Part shown: positions 38,501 to 47,143 of the stretch, one piece after another | Layout: every line of letters starts with the position of its first letter | How positions within the stretch are numbered: position 1 is the stretch's first letter | DNA from: Chitinophagaceae bacterium | GTDB lineage: Bacteria; Bacteroidota; Bacteroidia; Chitinophagales; Chitinophagaceae | NCBI GenBank assembly: GCA_947454235.1 | Contig: CANGIY010000006.1 | Coordinates: 62,001-126,000 of the forward strand | Reading direction: 5' to 3' | DNA length: 64,000 nucleotides | Program-made: the position numbers and the translations under genes | Notes under the pieces: generated by a model | What the model was told of the DNA's origin: nothing | Database searches by the model: none | The model's input: only the letters and a program-made list of their open reading frames with translations

Positions 38501-38645
38501 GGTGAAATTGTTCTTCAGCAAGAATAAGCGTTCTGTTTGCAGGCTGGTCGGGAGTGAGCGCCTGTGCAGAGGCTTGCCCCGCATCGACTAAACTGAAAAC
38601 CGCAAACGGTAGTATCCACAAAAATCTGCGCCACCTAGGCACCAT
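35556..38645 (-). CDS. Large periplasmic TPR-repeat protein
   Basis: A 1029-residue exported protein. The basic start MVPRWRRFLWILPFAVFSLV is followed by a signal cleavage region (GQASAQ). The rest is a near-continuous array of TPR/SEL-like repeats (A-x7-[YF]-xx[AG]-x8-A-x(3-5)-[YF] spacing; examples EQYKEAKEYYEKAG and KFKEAVPFFEYYY). The C-terminus ends in a charged helix (EVAKDLEKKQSKLKKEE). TPR arrays bind partner proteins, and in Bacteroidota such long ones are found near envelope assembly genes. The ATG at 38645 is preferred over the TTG at 38651. It starts 12 bases after the stop of the upstream TonB receptor, and so belongs to its operon. Confidence 0.9.
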   Translation of the reverse strand: MVPRWRRFLWILPFAVFSLVDAGQASAQALTPDQPANRTLILAEEQFHQGLYHAAEQTAHRFLAEKGSNVSQLDADHAKFIVAVADLKTESKTGIDDAEKLLSETGDNAYRQRLSFSIAQYYFKKEQYKEAKEYYEKAGLENLSNAEIAAAKFELAYCYFVTKNFKKAEPLFSFIKELKEDKYYMAANYYYGLLCYNENKLEQALRSFERIKAHPDYHAVVPYYIAEINYFQGKKETALKLGIVILSDTIKSYYDNDVHLLIAQCYFEDLKFKEAVPFFEYYYNHTDKIRKEDLYKMGYCYYQLHEWKKAVEDFKTLSNEKDSLGQTAMYLLGDCYLKTNDRVGARNAFGFCADMPFNKAQQEASMILFARLSYEDGFYDAAIEQLKTLLKTFPSSSYGDEANTMTSDLLLKTADFEKALEYLKAVNTKDKNYWQVYQKASYGYGVQQFRKGNSDEALANFQNCIKHEFYSPDYEAAALFWMGELHYREKGYLSAITEMQGFLNRKLDTKVLAGFSPVVNEQHANLTIGYCYFEMKKYADAQVFFNKAAQYKNGDAATTADAAIHEADAIFMTQNFEKALSLYDKVVKNDSSNADYAQYQKSIILGLQGKTNDKIWVLNEIVKKVPQSVYANSARYELAITYIETNKYPQALNHLKYLVDSANDKALAPKAWLKIGFVHQANEEPEEAIRAYKVVVSKYPASDERMTALDALKSLYIQTNQPGSFAQFLKETNLPGAERNALDSTYYAAAENQYASSKWDEAIKSFNAYLKEFPNGLFAIKAHYYRAECNYQLKANKTARKDYDTVLAHQWNEFSENSAARNAIIAYSDSDYNGAFGYYKKLKDSAAATNIQKQLCYQGMMKSAYRGGKDSLARINADSFLALRDNTPENIVEAKFIKARAEQKSGKTDSAMEHYKLLIGEKNGDVAAESRYRISEILASQDSLMQAEQAANETIKEAAGHEYWIVKSYILLGDIFIKEKDYFNAKATFASIVKHCNIAELKQEASTKLEVAKDLEKKQSKLKKEESKQ

Positions 38646-38657
38646 AAGCAAGGCATT

Positions 38658-41003
38658 TTAGAAATTCCAGGTAACATTCGCACTCGGGAACAACGGTAAT
38701 TGGTAAACCCTTACGTTGGTAATACGATCAACGTAAAATATGTTGTTCCTATTGTAAGCATTGGTAACGGCAAGTGTTGCGTCAAGCGTATTCTTTTTAT
38801 TAATCGCAAAGTGTTTTTTCACAGAGATATCCATTCTGTGGTACCACGACAAACGACCGCCATTGATCGAGTTTTCGTACAATGTATTCAGATTACCGTT
38901 TTGTGTGAGGTAATTGGTATTGATACCACCGGCAAAGCTTACAGCTTCAAAGAAACCTTGTGTACGTGTAAATGGGAATGGAGAGTGTACATTATATCTT
39001 ACAGAAAATTCCCAATCGTGTTTTTTACCTGCTGTGTACGCAACCAATGCGTTTGCATTCAAGCGTGTATCAAATGGCGTTGGATATGTTTGTGCAACAC
39101 CATCAGGACCAACACTTGTGTAAGTCACTTTTTGGTAACCTGTAGCACCCCACAAATACCACCTTTTATCAGAATATTTTGCAGAAAGATCGCAACCATA
39201 CGCCCAACCTGTACCGGCCGAGAAATTAGCGTCAGAAGGGAAAATTTTATTCCTGTTCAGCTCATCGATCTGACCAAAGTATTTTGACCAAGGCTCAATG
39301 TTGAACTCTACTTTTTTAACATCTACTTCGAAACCGGCTACCAAATGGAATGCATTTTGCAAATTGGTGTTTACATAGTTACCGTTTTGGTCTTTAATCA
39401 CCTCATCAGGACTCAACAAGAAACCAGTGAATAAATTCACGATATCGCGGTCGGTTTTGGTGCTGATGATGTTTTGAGAGTAGTAACCAGTAGCTGCTTT
39501 AAACCTCACTTCGTCGGTGATGTTGTATTTTAAACCAAACCTTGGTTCAATTGAAAATGCACTCAGGTCAGAATAGTACTGCGCTCTTAAACCAGGCTCC
39601 AAAATGATTTTGCTCTTCGTTACTGCCCTATAAGAAAGGTAGGCTGCAGCCGTTGTACTTTGACGATCTAGAGTTGTACTGATTCCGGCAGCACTGTAGT
39701 AGTTCAATCCTGTATGAATACCACTTACTTCAAAACCATATTTAACCTGGCTGTAGTGTGGCAAAAAGTTGGTAAAGTTAATACCAGCCTCGAATCCGTT
39801 GATTTGGCTCGTGCTAGGAATCGTATCGGTTGGAATACCTACCTGAGAAAGATCGATATTGTAGTTTGAATAAGCAAACTTACCATCAATGAGGAAGTTT
39901 GTGCTGCTTGGCGACACCACAAAAGTTGCACCCAATCCGGTAGTTTTCCAGTGGTAATTACCTTCCGGCTTGAATGAAGTATCGTTTAATAAACTTGCTT
40001 TATCATCGAAATTGAATCCGAAAAGGTTCAGTTTACTACCGTTCTCACCCGAAAAAGTCACTTTACCATAGAAGTCGTTAAAAGCATAAGGCAATCCATG
40101 TTTAAACGTTTCACCTAATGGTGCATACAACGTTTTAGATGTTTGGTCAATATAGCTAGACTTACCTGTAAACATGAACGAAATACCACCACCGTTATCT
40201 GACTTTGGTTTAACGATTGGACCTTCAAGCATTACGCGACTCATGATAGGAGACACAGATACTATGCCACCATAGTTGTATTTGTTACCGTCTTTGTAGT
40301 GAACATCGACAATAGCAGAAGTACGGTTACCGTATTGTGCACCAAAACCAGCAGTATAAACGTCTACACTTCTTACTGCTTCTGTTTCAAACACAGAAAA
40401 TAAACCAATAGAGTGGAATGGATTGTAAAGGGTAATACCGTCAAGATAAATACCTGTTTGTGCTGGTGAACCACCTCTGATGTACAACTGTCCGCCTTGG
40501 TCGCCGGTGAATACTACACCCGGAATAACCTGTAAATATTGCGCCAAATCAGGCTCACCACCTGTTGCAGGTAGTTTCTTCAATTCTTGCGGCGTAATTT
40601 TAGTAAGACCTGTGTTGATTTTAGTAATCTTATCCATTTTAGCACCCGAAATCTCAACGTTGTTCAGTTGGATACCCGAGTTACTGAGCATAATTTTCTT
40701 TGTAACAATAGCATCAGGCAACAAATTGACAGTAACAATTGTACTGTCGTAGCCCAACGATGTAGCCAACAAAGTGTACGTACCCGGTTTTAATATAATT
40801 GAGAAATAACCGTTGTTATCGGTTTGGGCTCCGGTATGCTCGTTAAGCACATAAACGTTGGAACCAATGATGGGTTCACCCGACTTTTTATCGTACACGA
40901 AGCCCTTGATAGTACCATCTTGCGCTATTGCATAAAACGCTGAAAAACAAAGAACAAATAATATATATGCTGCCTTATTGAATAAAGATAGAGATTGCTT
41001 CAT
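38658..41003 (-). CDS. TonB-dependent receptor with CarboxypepD_reg domain
   Basis: A 781-residue outer-membrane receptor. The signal peptide MKQSLSLFNKAAYILFVLCF ends at AIAQ. The CarboxypepD_reg domain spans about 28-115 (TIKGFVYDKKSGEPIIGSNV). The plug has DLAQYLQVIPGVVFTGDQGG, LYIRGGSPAQTGIYLDG and the TAGFGAQYGNRTS stretch. The barrel ends LPLFPSANVTWNF with terminal Phe. It is the first gene of a minus-strand operon with the TPR protein and the zinc-ribbon protein. A paired receptor and periplasmic TPR suggests a dedicated uptake or assembly unit; the ligand is unknown. Confidence 0.92.
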   Translation of the reverse strand: MKQSLSLFNKAAYILFVLCFSAFYAIAQDGTIKGFVYDKKSGEPIIGSNVYVLNEHTGAQTDNNGYFSIILKPGTYTLLATSLGYDSTIVTVNLLPDAIVTKKIMLSNSGIQLNNVEISGAKMDKITKINTGLTKITPQELKKLPATGGEPDLAQYLQVIPGVVFTGDQGGQLYIRGGSPAQTGIYLDGITLYNPFHSIGLFSVFETEAVRSVDVYTAGFGAQYGNRTSAIVDVHYKDGNKYNYGGIVSVSPIMSRVMLEGPIVKPKSDNGGGISFMFTGKSSYIDQTSKTLYAPLGETFKHGLPYAFNDFYGKVTFSGENGSKLNLFGFNFDDKASLLNDTSFKPEGNYHWKTTGLGATFVVSPSSTNFLIDGKFAYSNYNIDLSQVGIPTDTIPSTSQINGFEAGINFTNFLPHYSQVKYGFEVSGIHTGLNYYSAAGISTTLDRQSTTAAAYLSYRAVTKSKIILEPGLRAQYYSDLSAFSIEPRFGLKYNITDEVRFKAATGYYSQNIISTKTDRDIVNLFTGFLLSPDEVIKDQNGNYVNTNLQNAFHLVAGFEVDVKKVEFNIEPWSKYFGQIDELNRNKIFPSDANFSAGTGWAYGCDLSAKYSDKRWYLWGATGYQKVTYTSVGPDGVAQTYPTPFDTRLNANALVAYTAGKKHDWEFSVRYNVHSPFPFTRTQGFFEAVSFAGGINTNYLTQNGNLNTLYENSINGGRLSWYHRMDISVKKHFAINKKNTLDATLAVTNAYNRNNIFYVDRITNVRVYQLPLFPSANVTWNF

Positions 41004-41162
41004 TGAATGAAAATCAGGTTGTACCTGCTATGGTTAAAAATTAATCGCAAATATAAGCGTATTCAACTTATACCCTTTGAAAACAACAACACACAATGAA
41101 CGTGAAAATGTTAAATAAATTTTATTTCACGCTCAAAAAACAACTAAAAACTCCGGCACCCG

Positions 41163-41939
41163 TTATACCAGGTCGTCTCTCTTCGTTTTTTTAGGGTAGT
41201 CGAAAATGATTGAAGTAATTACAGGCAATAAAAACACACCTACCGTAATAGCAGAAGTGATGCCATCAGCCGACTCGCTTTCAAGGAATTTGCTGGTTGG
41301 TGCCTCAGGGAAAAGGTGCGTAAAGAAAGCCAGCATCAGCTTCACACCCAAAAGACCAATCACCATAAAGGCACAACCTTCAAGGAACGGATACTTGCTC
41401 ATGAGCTTTACGAAGAACTGAGCCACAAAACGCATGGCCAATATTCCTACGAACACCCCCGCCATGATAATGAGGATATTATCAGACAAAGCCACAGCAG
41501 CAAACACATTATCAATAGAAAATGCAAGGTCCATTAACTCAACCAGGAAAACGGTAGCCCAAAACTGACCGATTTTACCCACTGTCATTTTATACAGCCA
41601 GTTCTCGCTTTTATCAACCGCTTCTCTCGATTCTTTCTCTTTTCGCTTCTTCCACCATTCGTACACCAAGTAAATAAGGTACAAACCTCCCAATGGCTTC
41701 AACCACCATATTTTAACGAGGTAGCTGGCTGAAAGCAAACATATACCCCTGAACAGGTATGCACCAACAATACCAAATTTGAGGGCGCGGTCGCGCTGTT
41801 TTTCAGGCAAGTCCATAACCATGGTAGCCAATACAGCGGCATTGTCAACTGAAAGCAGGGATTCAATCATCACAAGGTTACCAATCATCATAAGGGCAGC
41901 CAACGGGTCGGCAGCAATCTTATGCAACAATTCTGTCAT
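41163..41939 (-). CDS. TerC family integral membrane protein
   Basis: A 258-residue polytopic protein of the TerC/Alx group, which is linked to metal-ion (Mn, Ca) handling and membrane-protein metalation. The two characteristic acidic clusters are visible: MIESLLSVDNAAVLA near residue 25 and VELMDLAFSIDNVFAAVALS near residue 125. Both are of the E-[SA]-x-L-S-[VI]-DN type. About seven to eight hydrophobic segments can be counted. Standalone between a TonB operon and an intergenic repeat. The substrate is not determinable from sequence. Confidence 0.92.
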   Translation of the reverse strand: MTELLHKIAADPLAALMMIGNLVMIESLLSVDNAAVLATMVMDLPEKQRDRALKFGIVGAYLFRGICLLSASYLVKIWWLKPLGGLYLIYLVYEWWKKRKEKESREAVDKSENWLYKMTVGKIGQFWATVFLVELMDLAFSIDNVFAAVALSDNILIIMAGVFVGILAMRFVAQFFVKLMSKYPFLEGCAFMVIGLLGVKLMLAFFTHLFPEAPTSKFLESESADGITSAITVGVFLLPVITSIIFDYPKKTKRDDLV

Positions 41940-42349
41940 CGTGTATATTTTAAAAAATGAACAGACAAAGATAGCTGTTTAAATGTGAAAAATTGCTAAA
42001 TGTGGGTTAAACCGGAGTGGCAGGCTGGTTCGCCGTTTGAAACGGCCTGTCCCGAAACTTTTCTATTCGGGAAGGATCTGAGGGCTGGGCGTTTGTAACG
42101 CCTGTTTTAATTCGTTAACTTTGAATGATATTTAATTCGCAAACAAACCGGCACACACTCTGTAACCTTAAAAACCGTTTAATGGATTGAAGTAAGTCGA
42201 AATGACTGGATAGCTGGTGGGGGGCTCGAGCGTTACAAACGCCCTACCGGGTGATCCTTCCCGATTCGAAGGCTCTCGGGACAGGCTGTTACAAACGAGG
42301 ACCAGGGTTGGGTATCGCCAGAATAAATATCACCTTTTTCATGCTTATG
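41940..42349. other. Intergenic region with palindromic repeat
   Basis: No gene was seen in these 410 bases; most is taken up by family A repeat copy 2. The repeat lies between the 5' end of the TerC gene and the 3' end of the following minus-strand gene. Confidence 0.65.
42025..42306. repeat. Interspersed palindromic repeat, family A, copy 2
   Basis: The arms, about 77 bases each (42025-42101 and 42230-42306), are inverted and imperfect, with shared blocks GGGCGTTTGTAACGC, GATCCTTCCCGAT and TCGGGACAGG in matching order. The loop is about 128 bases. The core CGTTTGTAACG and end (GTTACAAACGAGGAC) match family A copy 1 at 17915-18088, and the loop is also partly similar. Confidence 0.75.
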
Positions 42350-43939
42350 TTAAATTATTTGAATTTGTTTACATTCTGCACCGTTGGCACTTATTAGTAC
42401 TAACATGTAAATACCTTGCGGGTATTGCGCTAAATCAAGGGTATTTTTCTGGCCTGCCTGAATTGAATATTCACCCAATAACAAACCGTCAAACCCGAAA
42501 ATTTTAGCATTTAAATCAATTGGTGACTCAATTTTTAGATATCCATTCTCAATTGGATTGGGGTAAACCTTACTCTCCTCGTGTTTTACATTTTCTGTAT
42601 TTGTTGTCCAGGGAAAAAATTTTGAAATAAAGCCATCTAAATTAGTTGTTCCGTCATAGTCAGATAGTGAAGTAAATGTTCCGTCGTTATGATCATAGTA
42701 TCCTGCAACCAACACATTTTTTTCAGCCAATGGTGCAACAAGCCATATTTTGTCTGAGCCACTGCTGCCAAGTACTTTAGCACCCAGTAAGTTCCCTACA
42801 CTATCAGCATGAACAACCCATCCGTCGGTACTCGGTCTGGAACTACCATAATAGTTGTTAACCATACCGCCAGCCCTGCTAGAAGTCCCTCCAATCCATA
42901 TTGTACCGTCACTTGCTTTACAAATGCAGAATGGCTCTTCGTACCCACCTCCTCCATAGCTTTTATCCCATCTTTTTGTGCCACTACTGTCAACATCCAT
43001 CACCCAAAAATTCCAATCGGAAAAACTCCGGTCGCTGATGTCTCCATCTTTCGATCCTGCAACCACGGCCGTCAGCACCCCGCCATTCCCATCAGCAACG
43101 CACGAAATTCCATAGCTTGCGCCATCGTACCCGGTGCCACCAAAATCATGGTGCCAAATGATGTTCCCTAAACTATCTAGTCGCACCAATAACACATCTG
43201 CAAGTCCATGATTGCCCGTACATTCATGGTCAACAGACGAAGTTACTCCCAATACATACACTCCTCCGTTGGGTGCAGTAGCCAACATTCCCCCATCATC
43301 TTCATCAGTTCCGCCAATTACGCGGCTCCAGGCTTTATTGCCAAGTGAATCAACTTTTAGAACCCATAAATCTGCGTTTGTCCAACTCCCATAGTGGGTA
43401 AGTACGTTGGTGTCTGTATAACTTGACTCTGATAAAAAAACAAATCCACCATCTTTTGTCGCCAGGACATCTCTAAGTATTACATTTTGTCCCTTGCTGT
43501 AATTGTGCTGCCACAAAATTGCCCCACTAGAATCACGTTGCTGAATAAATAGCCCCCACCCTGACGAAGCAATGAACTCTCCTACTATAATAGCACCAGT
43601 AGCATTTGGATAATACTTAAATGCTATACTATCGCCCGTGTTGTCGAAACATTTGCTCCACAGAATATCTTGCCCATTTCTATCTATCTTGACAAAAACA
43701 TTGCGGATGAAGCTATCAGAACACAATAAGTCAATATCACCTTCCCCTGAGTACGAATTTGTATAGAAATTCAAGATCAAATCTCCGTTGGTGCAAGTCG
43801 TATAATAAGGAAAAAACCTATCCGTTCCGCTGCCGCCGAAACCTCGCATAGATTGAATAGTTGGCTCCGGCACTTGGGTAAACCCAACCAAGCAACTCAA
43901 CAAAAGAATCAACGACAAACAAAACCTCTTTTCATTCAT
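42350..43939 (-). CDS. Secreted propeller-type protein with T9SS type A sorting domain
   Basis: A 529-residue exported protein. The ATG at 43939 (MNEKRFCLSLILLLSCLVGF, then TQ) gives a clean signal peptide; the upstream 45 residues of the open frame look non-coding. The body repeats GxTDEDDGG, SLGNIIWHHDFGGTGYDGA and related units, as in proteins with SBBP/Kelch-like propellers. The C-terminus (SKVYPNPIENGYLKIESP to CKQIQII) is a type A sorting domain. Its role at the surface is unknown. The family A repeat lies just downstream. Confidence 0.87.
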   Translation of the reverse strand: MNEKRFCLSLILLLSCLVGFTQVPEPTIQSMRGFGGSGTDRFFPYYTTCTNGDLILNFYTNSYSGEGDIDLLCSDSFIRNVFVKIDRNGQDILWSKCFDNTGDSIAFKYYPNATGAIIVGEFIASSGWGLFIQQRDSSGAILWQHNYSKGQNVILRDVLATKDGGFVFLSESSYTDTNVLTHYGSWTNADLWVLKVDSLGNKAWSRVIGGTDEDDGGMLATAPNGGVYVLGVTSSVDHECTGNHGLADVLLVRLDSLGNIIWHHDFGGTGYDGASYGISCVADGNGGVLTAVVAGSKDGDISDRSFSDWNFWVMDVDSSGTKRWDKSYGGGGYEEPFCICKASDGTIWIGGTSSRAGGMVNNYYGSSRPSTDGWVVHADSVGNLLGAKVLGSSGSDKIWLVAPLAEKNVLVAGYYDHNDGTFTSLSDYDGTTNLDGFISKFFPWTTNTENVKHEESKVYPNPIENGYLKIESPIDLNAKIFGFDGLLLGEYSIQAGQKNTLDLAQYPQGIYMLVLISANGAECKQIQII

Positions 43940-44107
43940 GTTTAACAAATTTAATAATTTTTTCCATTTCATTATCAAATTATTTCTAGTAAATTTCAAC
44001 AATGCTATTTTGAACCATAAATCGGCACATAAAAAGTTGGCTACCCTATCCTTAATCACATTAAAAACGCCCAAAAAGCACTTATTTTACAGCCTAAATT
44101 CAATGAC

Positions 44108-44464
44108 ATGATACTCCACGAAAATTTCCAGCAATTCATCGATGAAACACTGCCTGAACTGAGCGAAAAATGCAAAGCGGGTAATTGCACCAATACGTAT
44201 GACTTTGTAGAAATTATGCAGGAACATGTTTCAGAAGTCATTCATTGCCACGACCTTGCCGAAGCCCGCAAGTGCCTCGATGCCGCATTAATGTTGTACA
44301 ACGAAGGAGACCAGGCTATTAAAAATGCCCTTGAAAATGTATTTGTGTATTCATTCTCGCACTCCATTTTCCATGATGATGCGGTTAGAGATGAAATGGT
44401 ACAAATACTTCCTGAGCCCTTGTACGAATTGTACAAACGTCAGGTAATAGGCAGCCATATCTAG
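44108..44464 (+). CDS. Hypothetical 118-aa protein
   Basis: A small acidic helical protein (ENFQQFIDETLPELSEKC; ENVFVYSFSHSIFHD) without signal peptide or recognised catalytic motif. It may belong to a DUF7674-like group, but this is uncertain. It converges with the VWA-domain gene, whose stop lies only nine bases beyond its own. Confidence 0.65.
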   Translation: MILHENFQQFIDETLPELSEKCKAGNCTNTYDFVEIMQEHVSEVIHCHDLAEARKCLDAALMLYNEGDQAIKNALENVFVYSFSHSIFHDDAVRDEMVQILPEPLYELYKRQVIGSHI

Positions 44465-44473
44465 TTGTATTGA

Positions 44474-45571
44474 TTAACGCACATTGCGCTTTTTGTTGCG
44501 TTCGTAGTCTTCAAACACAAAACCACCCAGCCCATCGAGTGATGAGTAAAAGGCTTTACCGCCATTGACTTCGGTGAATTCGCGCACAAATGCCTGTAGC
44601 CACTGGTCTTGCGCAATCATAAATGTAATTACCGGTATGCGTAGTTTTCTTAATTGCCCGGCAAGGTTCAGTGTCTTATTCAATATTTTCCTGTCGATAC
44701 CAAAAGCGTTTTTGTAATACTTACCACCTTCTTTCAGGCAAGTAGGCTTACCATCGGTAATCATGAATATTTGCTTGTTGGGGTTTTTCCTTCGGCGCAA
44801 TAGCTCCATCGCCAGTTCAAGTCCCGCGACGGTATTGGTGTGGTAGGGTCCCACCTGCAAGTAAGGCAAATCCTTCATTTCTATCTGCCAGGCATCGTTC
44901 CCAAATACAACAATATCAAGCGTATCTTTCGGGTAGCGGGTGGTAATAAGTTCACTCAATGCCATAGCTACTTTTTTAGCCGGCGTTATGCGGTCTTCAC
45001 CATATAATATCATAGAGTGCGAAATGTCAATCATCAGCACTGTTGAAGTCTGGGCTTTGAAGTCGCGCTCATGAATCTCCAGGTCGTCCTGGTGCATGTT
45101 CAATTCGTCTATACCCCGCCGAATCATGGCGTTCTTTAAACTGCCAGTATAGTTGATAGATTCGGGTGCATCGCCAAATTCAAACGGTCGTGTTTCGGGG
45201 CTAGGTTCATCGCCCCTGCCTGTTTTAAAAGTATGGTGATCGCCCTGCCTGGTTTTTTTTAGCCTGCCAAATACCTCTTCCAGCGAGCGCTTTCTGATGG
45301 TTTGCTCGGTTTTCGGAGAAATCTTTAAACTACCATCGTTTTCATTCTCTTTGATGTAGCCATTGTCTAAAAGGTCTTGAATAAGGTCGCCAATGCCGTA
45401 GTCATCGGTAGTGAACTTATACTTATTGTCAAGCTGAGTGAGCCAACTCAATGCCTCGGCAGCATCGCCATTGGTATATGAAAGCAATTCCATAAATAGC
45501 CCCAGCAATTTCTCAAATGGGGTTCGTTTATCTGCCTGTTCTTCAAATTTTGTAAAAAGAAATCCCTTCAT
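44474..45571 (-). CDS. VWA domain-containing protein (CoxE-like)
   Basis: A 365-residue cytoplasmic protein. The C-terminal half is a von Willebrand A domain with a complete MIDAS-type start DISHS (about residue 185), further Thr/Asp positions and TDGKPTC. The N-terminal region is helical and contains YTNGDAAEALSWLT. The architecture matches the VWA partner of MoxR/CoxE-type AAA+ ATPases, but no MoxR gene is next to it here, so its partner would be elsewhere. Involvement in metal-cofactor insertion is possible by analogy only. Confidence 0.85.
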   Translation of the reverse strand: MKGFLFTKFEEQADKRTPFEKLLGLFMELLSYTNGDAAEALSWLTQLDNKYKFTTDDYGIGDLIQDLLDNGYIKENENDGSLKISPKTEQTIRKRSLEEVFGRLKKTRQGDHHTFKTGRGDEPSPETRPFEFGDAPESINYTGSLKNAMIRRGIDELNMHQDDLEIHERDFKAQTSTVLMIDISHSMILYGEDRITPAKKVAMALSELITTRYPKDTLDIVVFGNDAWQIEMKDLPYLQVGPYHTNTVAGLELAMELLRRRKNPNKQIFMITDGKPTCLKEGGKYYKNAFGIDRKILNKTLNLAGQLRKLRIPVITFMIAQDQWLQAFVREFTEVNGGKAFYSSLDGLGGFVFEDYERNKKRNVR

Positions 45572-45863
45572 GGCTGTATATCCAACATAAAATTACGCGC
45601 TAAATGCACTCGCAACTGAATATTATTTCAATACACTAATAAAAAGTTGATAACACTCTGATAAGGCTCACAAAACTAGGGAGCTGTTTTACAAGCATTC
45701 GTTAAAAACTGACATGAATTAAGTAAAAAACTGATAAACGTCATTAAATAGGGACTTAGCCAAAGATACTTTTACAAAGAATTTCCTGAGAGAAGTATTG
45801 CCCCAACGGCAAATGTTATTCAGGTGTTAAGAAAAATAAACCGATAGTACAAAACAAAAAACG

Positions 45864-46190
45864 ATGTACAACATTCGATTTCAATCACAAAACAACGAGT
45901 TTGAACCGGTACTCATCAAGGGAATACCTGCCGGTTTAAGCATTGCTGAAGTGGCGATTGAAAGTGATTTGTACCTGCACCATAATTGCGGACTGATGTG
46001 TGCATGCAGTAGCTGCCACATATACGTCAATAAAGGAGTAGAATTTCTGGAAGGTATTTCTGACAGAGAAGAAGCTTTTTTAGAAAGAGCCAACGAACCC
46101 AATGAATTTTCAAGGCTGGGTTGCCAAAGCGTTTTACTTGACGGCGAAGGCTACCTGGAAGTAACAATCCCGAATCAAGACAAATTATAA
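45864..46190 (+). CDS. [2Fe-2S] ferredoxin, adrenodoxin type
   Basis: A 108-residue ferredoxin with the adrenodoxin/ISC-type ligand pattern C-x5-C-x2-C (NCGLMCACSSCH) around residues 38-47 and a fourth Cys in RLGCQS near residue 90. This is a plant/vertebrate-type fold electron carrier. It starts the plus-strand run leading to a PAS protein and two hybrid kinases, with 35 bases to the next gene, so it is possibly co-transcribed. A redox input to the PAS protein is conceivable but unproven. Confidence 0.9.
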   Translation: MYNIRFQSQNNEFEPVLIKGIPAGLSIAEVAIESDLYLHHNCGLMCACSSCHIYVNKGVEFLEGISDREEAFLERANEPNEFSRLGCQSVLLDGEGYLEVTIPNQDKL

Positions 46191-46225
46191 AATAAGTTAT
46201 CATTATTAATCAAAAAACTACTTTT

Positions 46226-46975
46226 ATGGAAACGAACGAAAGGAACTTCAGGGCAGACAGGTACACACCGGGCAATGCTTCAAAACAACAGCAACAACAA
46301 GCTGACCTGTGGGAAATCAAAACCTTGGAAAGATTCGCCAATTTCACCCACCCTATGCCTATTGATAAAGAAGTATCGTGGGATAAAAGCCGCATCATCA
46401 TGAGTAAAACCGACAAATTCGGTATCATTGAATATGCAAACGATACCTTTATTGATGTTTCCGGTTATGAAGAACATGAATTGATGGGCATGCCGCACAG
46501 CATTGTAAGGCACCCTGAAATGCCAAAAGTGTTGTTTAAAGTGTTGTGGGATAACCTGCTTGCCGGTAACGTTGTAAAACCTGTGGTTAAAAACCTTTCT
46601 AAATCAGGTCGTTACTACTGGGTTATCGCCGACTTCGAAATTAAAAGAAACGACAAAGGCGAAATCACCAGCTTCTACAGCCGCCGTAAAGCAGTTGCTC
46701 CTGAAGTTGTTGCTAAAGTAGAAGGCCTTTACAGGAAATTGTTGCAAATTGAACAAACCAGCGGTGTTGGTGCGAGCGAAAAATACTTGCTTGGCTATCT
46801 CGAAGATTTGAACATGTCTTACAACGAACTCATTGAGCACCTTGTAATGGAATATACACCGGGCCTAAAAGGCAGTAAGCCAGCACAAAGTGCACCTGCT
46901 GCTCAGGCGCAACAAAGCCATTCAGAACCTGAACCTGAGAAAAAAGGATTTTTCTCAAGATTCTTTGGCTGGTAG
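46226..46975 (+). CDS. PAS domain protein (Aer-type)
   Basis: A 249-residue protein. The PAS fold lies at about residues 55-165 (KTDKFGIIEYANDTFIDVSGY, then ELMGMPHSIVRHPEMP, a sequence shared with the FAD-binding PAS of the aerotaxis receptor Aer). A helical linker and a Pro/Gln/Ala/Glu-rich tail ending EKKGFFSRFFGW follow. No kinase or methyl-accepting domain is attached, so it probably acts as a separate sensor module, perhaps feeding the hybrid kinases directly downstream. Confidence 0.88.
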   Translation: METNERNFRADRYTPGNASKQQQQQADLWEIKTLERFANFTHPMPIDKEVSWDKSRIIMSKTDKFGIIEYANDTFIDVSGYEEHELMGMPHSIVRHPEMPKVLFKVLWDNLLAGNVVKPVVKNLSKSGRYYWVIADFEIKRNDKGEITSFYSRRKAVAPEVVAKVEGLYRKLLQIEQTSGVGASEKYLLGYLEDLNMSYNELIEHLVMEYTPGLKGSKPAQSAPAAQAQQSHSEPEPEKKGFFSRFFGW

Positions 46976-47143
46976 TAGCCAACTACAATATTCATTGACC
47001 CGGGTATGCCAAAACGTTTGTTAAACTCTTGTTATCCGGCAAAATAAATTGTATATTGCTTAAAATTCGAAACTTTCCAGTTTTGAACCATTAACGCCCA
47101 CGGGCGCAACGGAAACGTTCAATTAACTGTCAATTTACTGGTA

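Noticed and set aside
41940-42024. Possible yybP-ykoY (Mn2+) riboswitch upstream of the TerC gene
   Set aside because: No recognisable conserved loops of that riboswitch were found; the region runs straight into the palindromic repeat.
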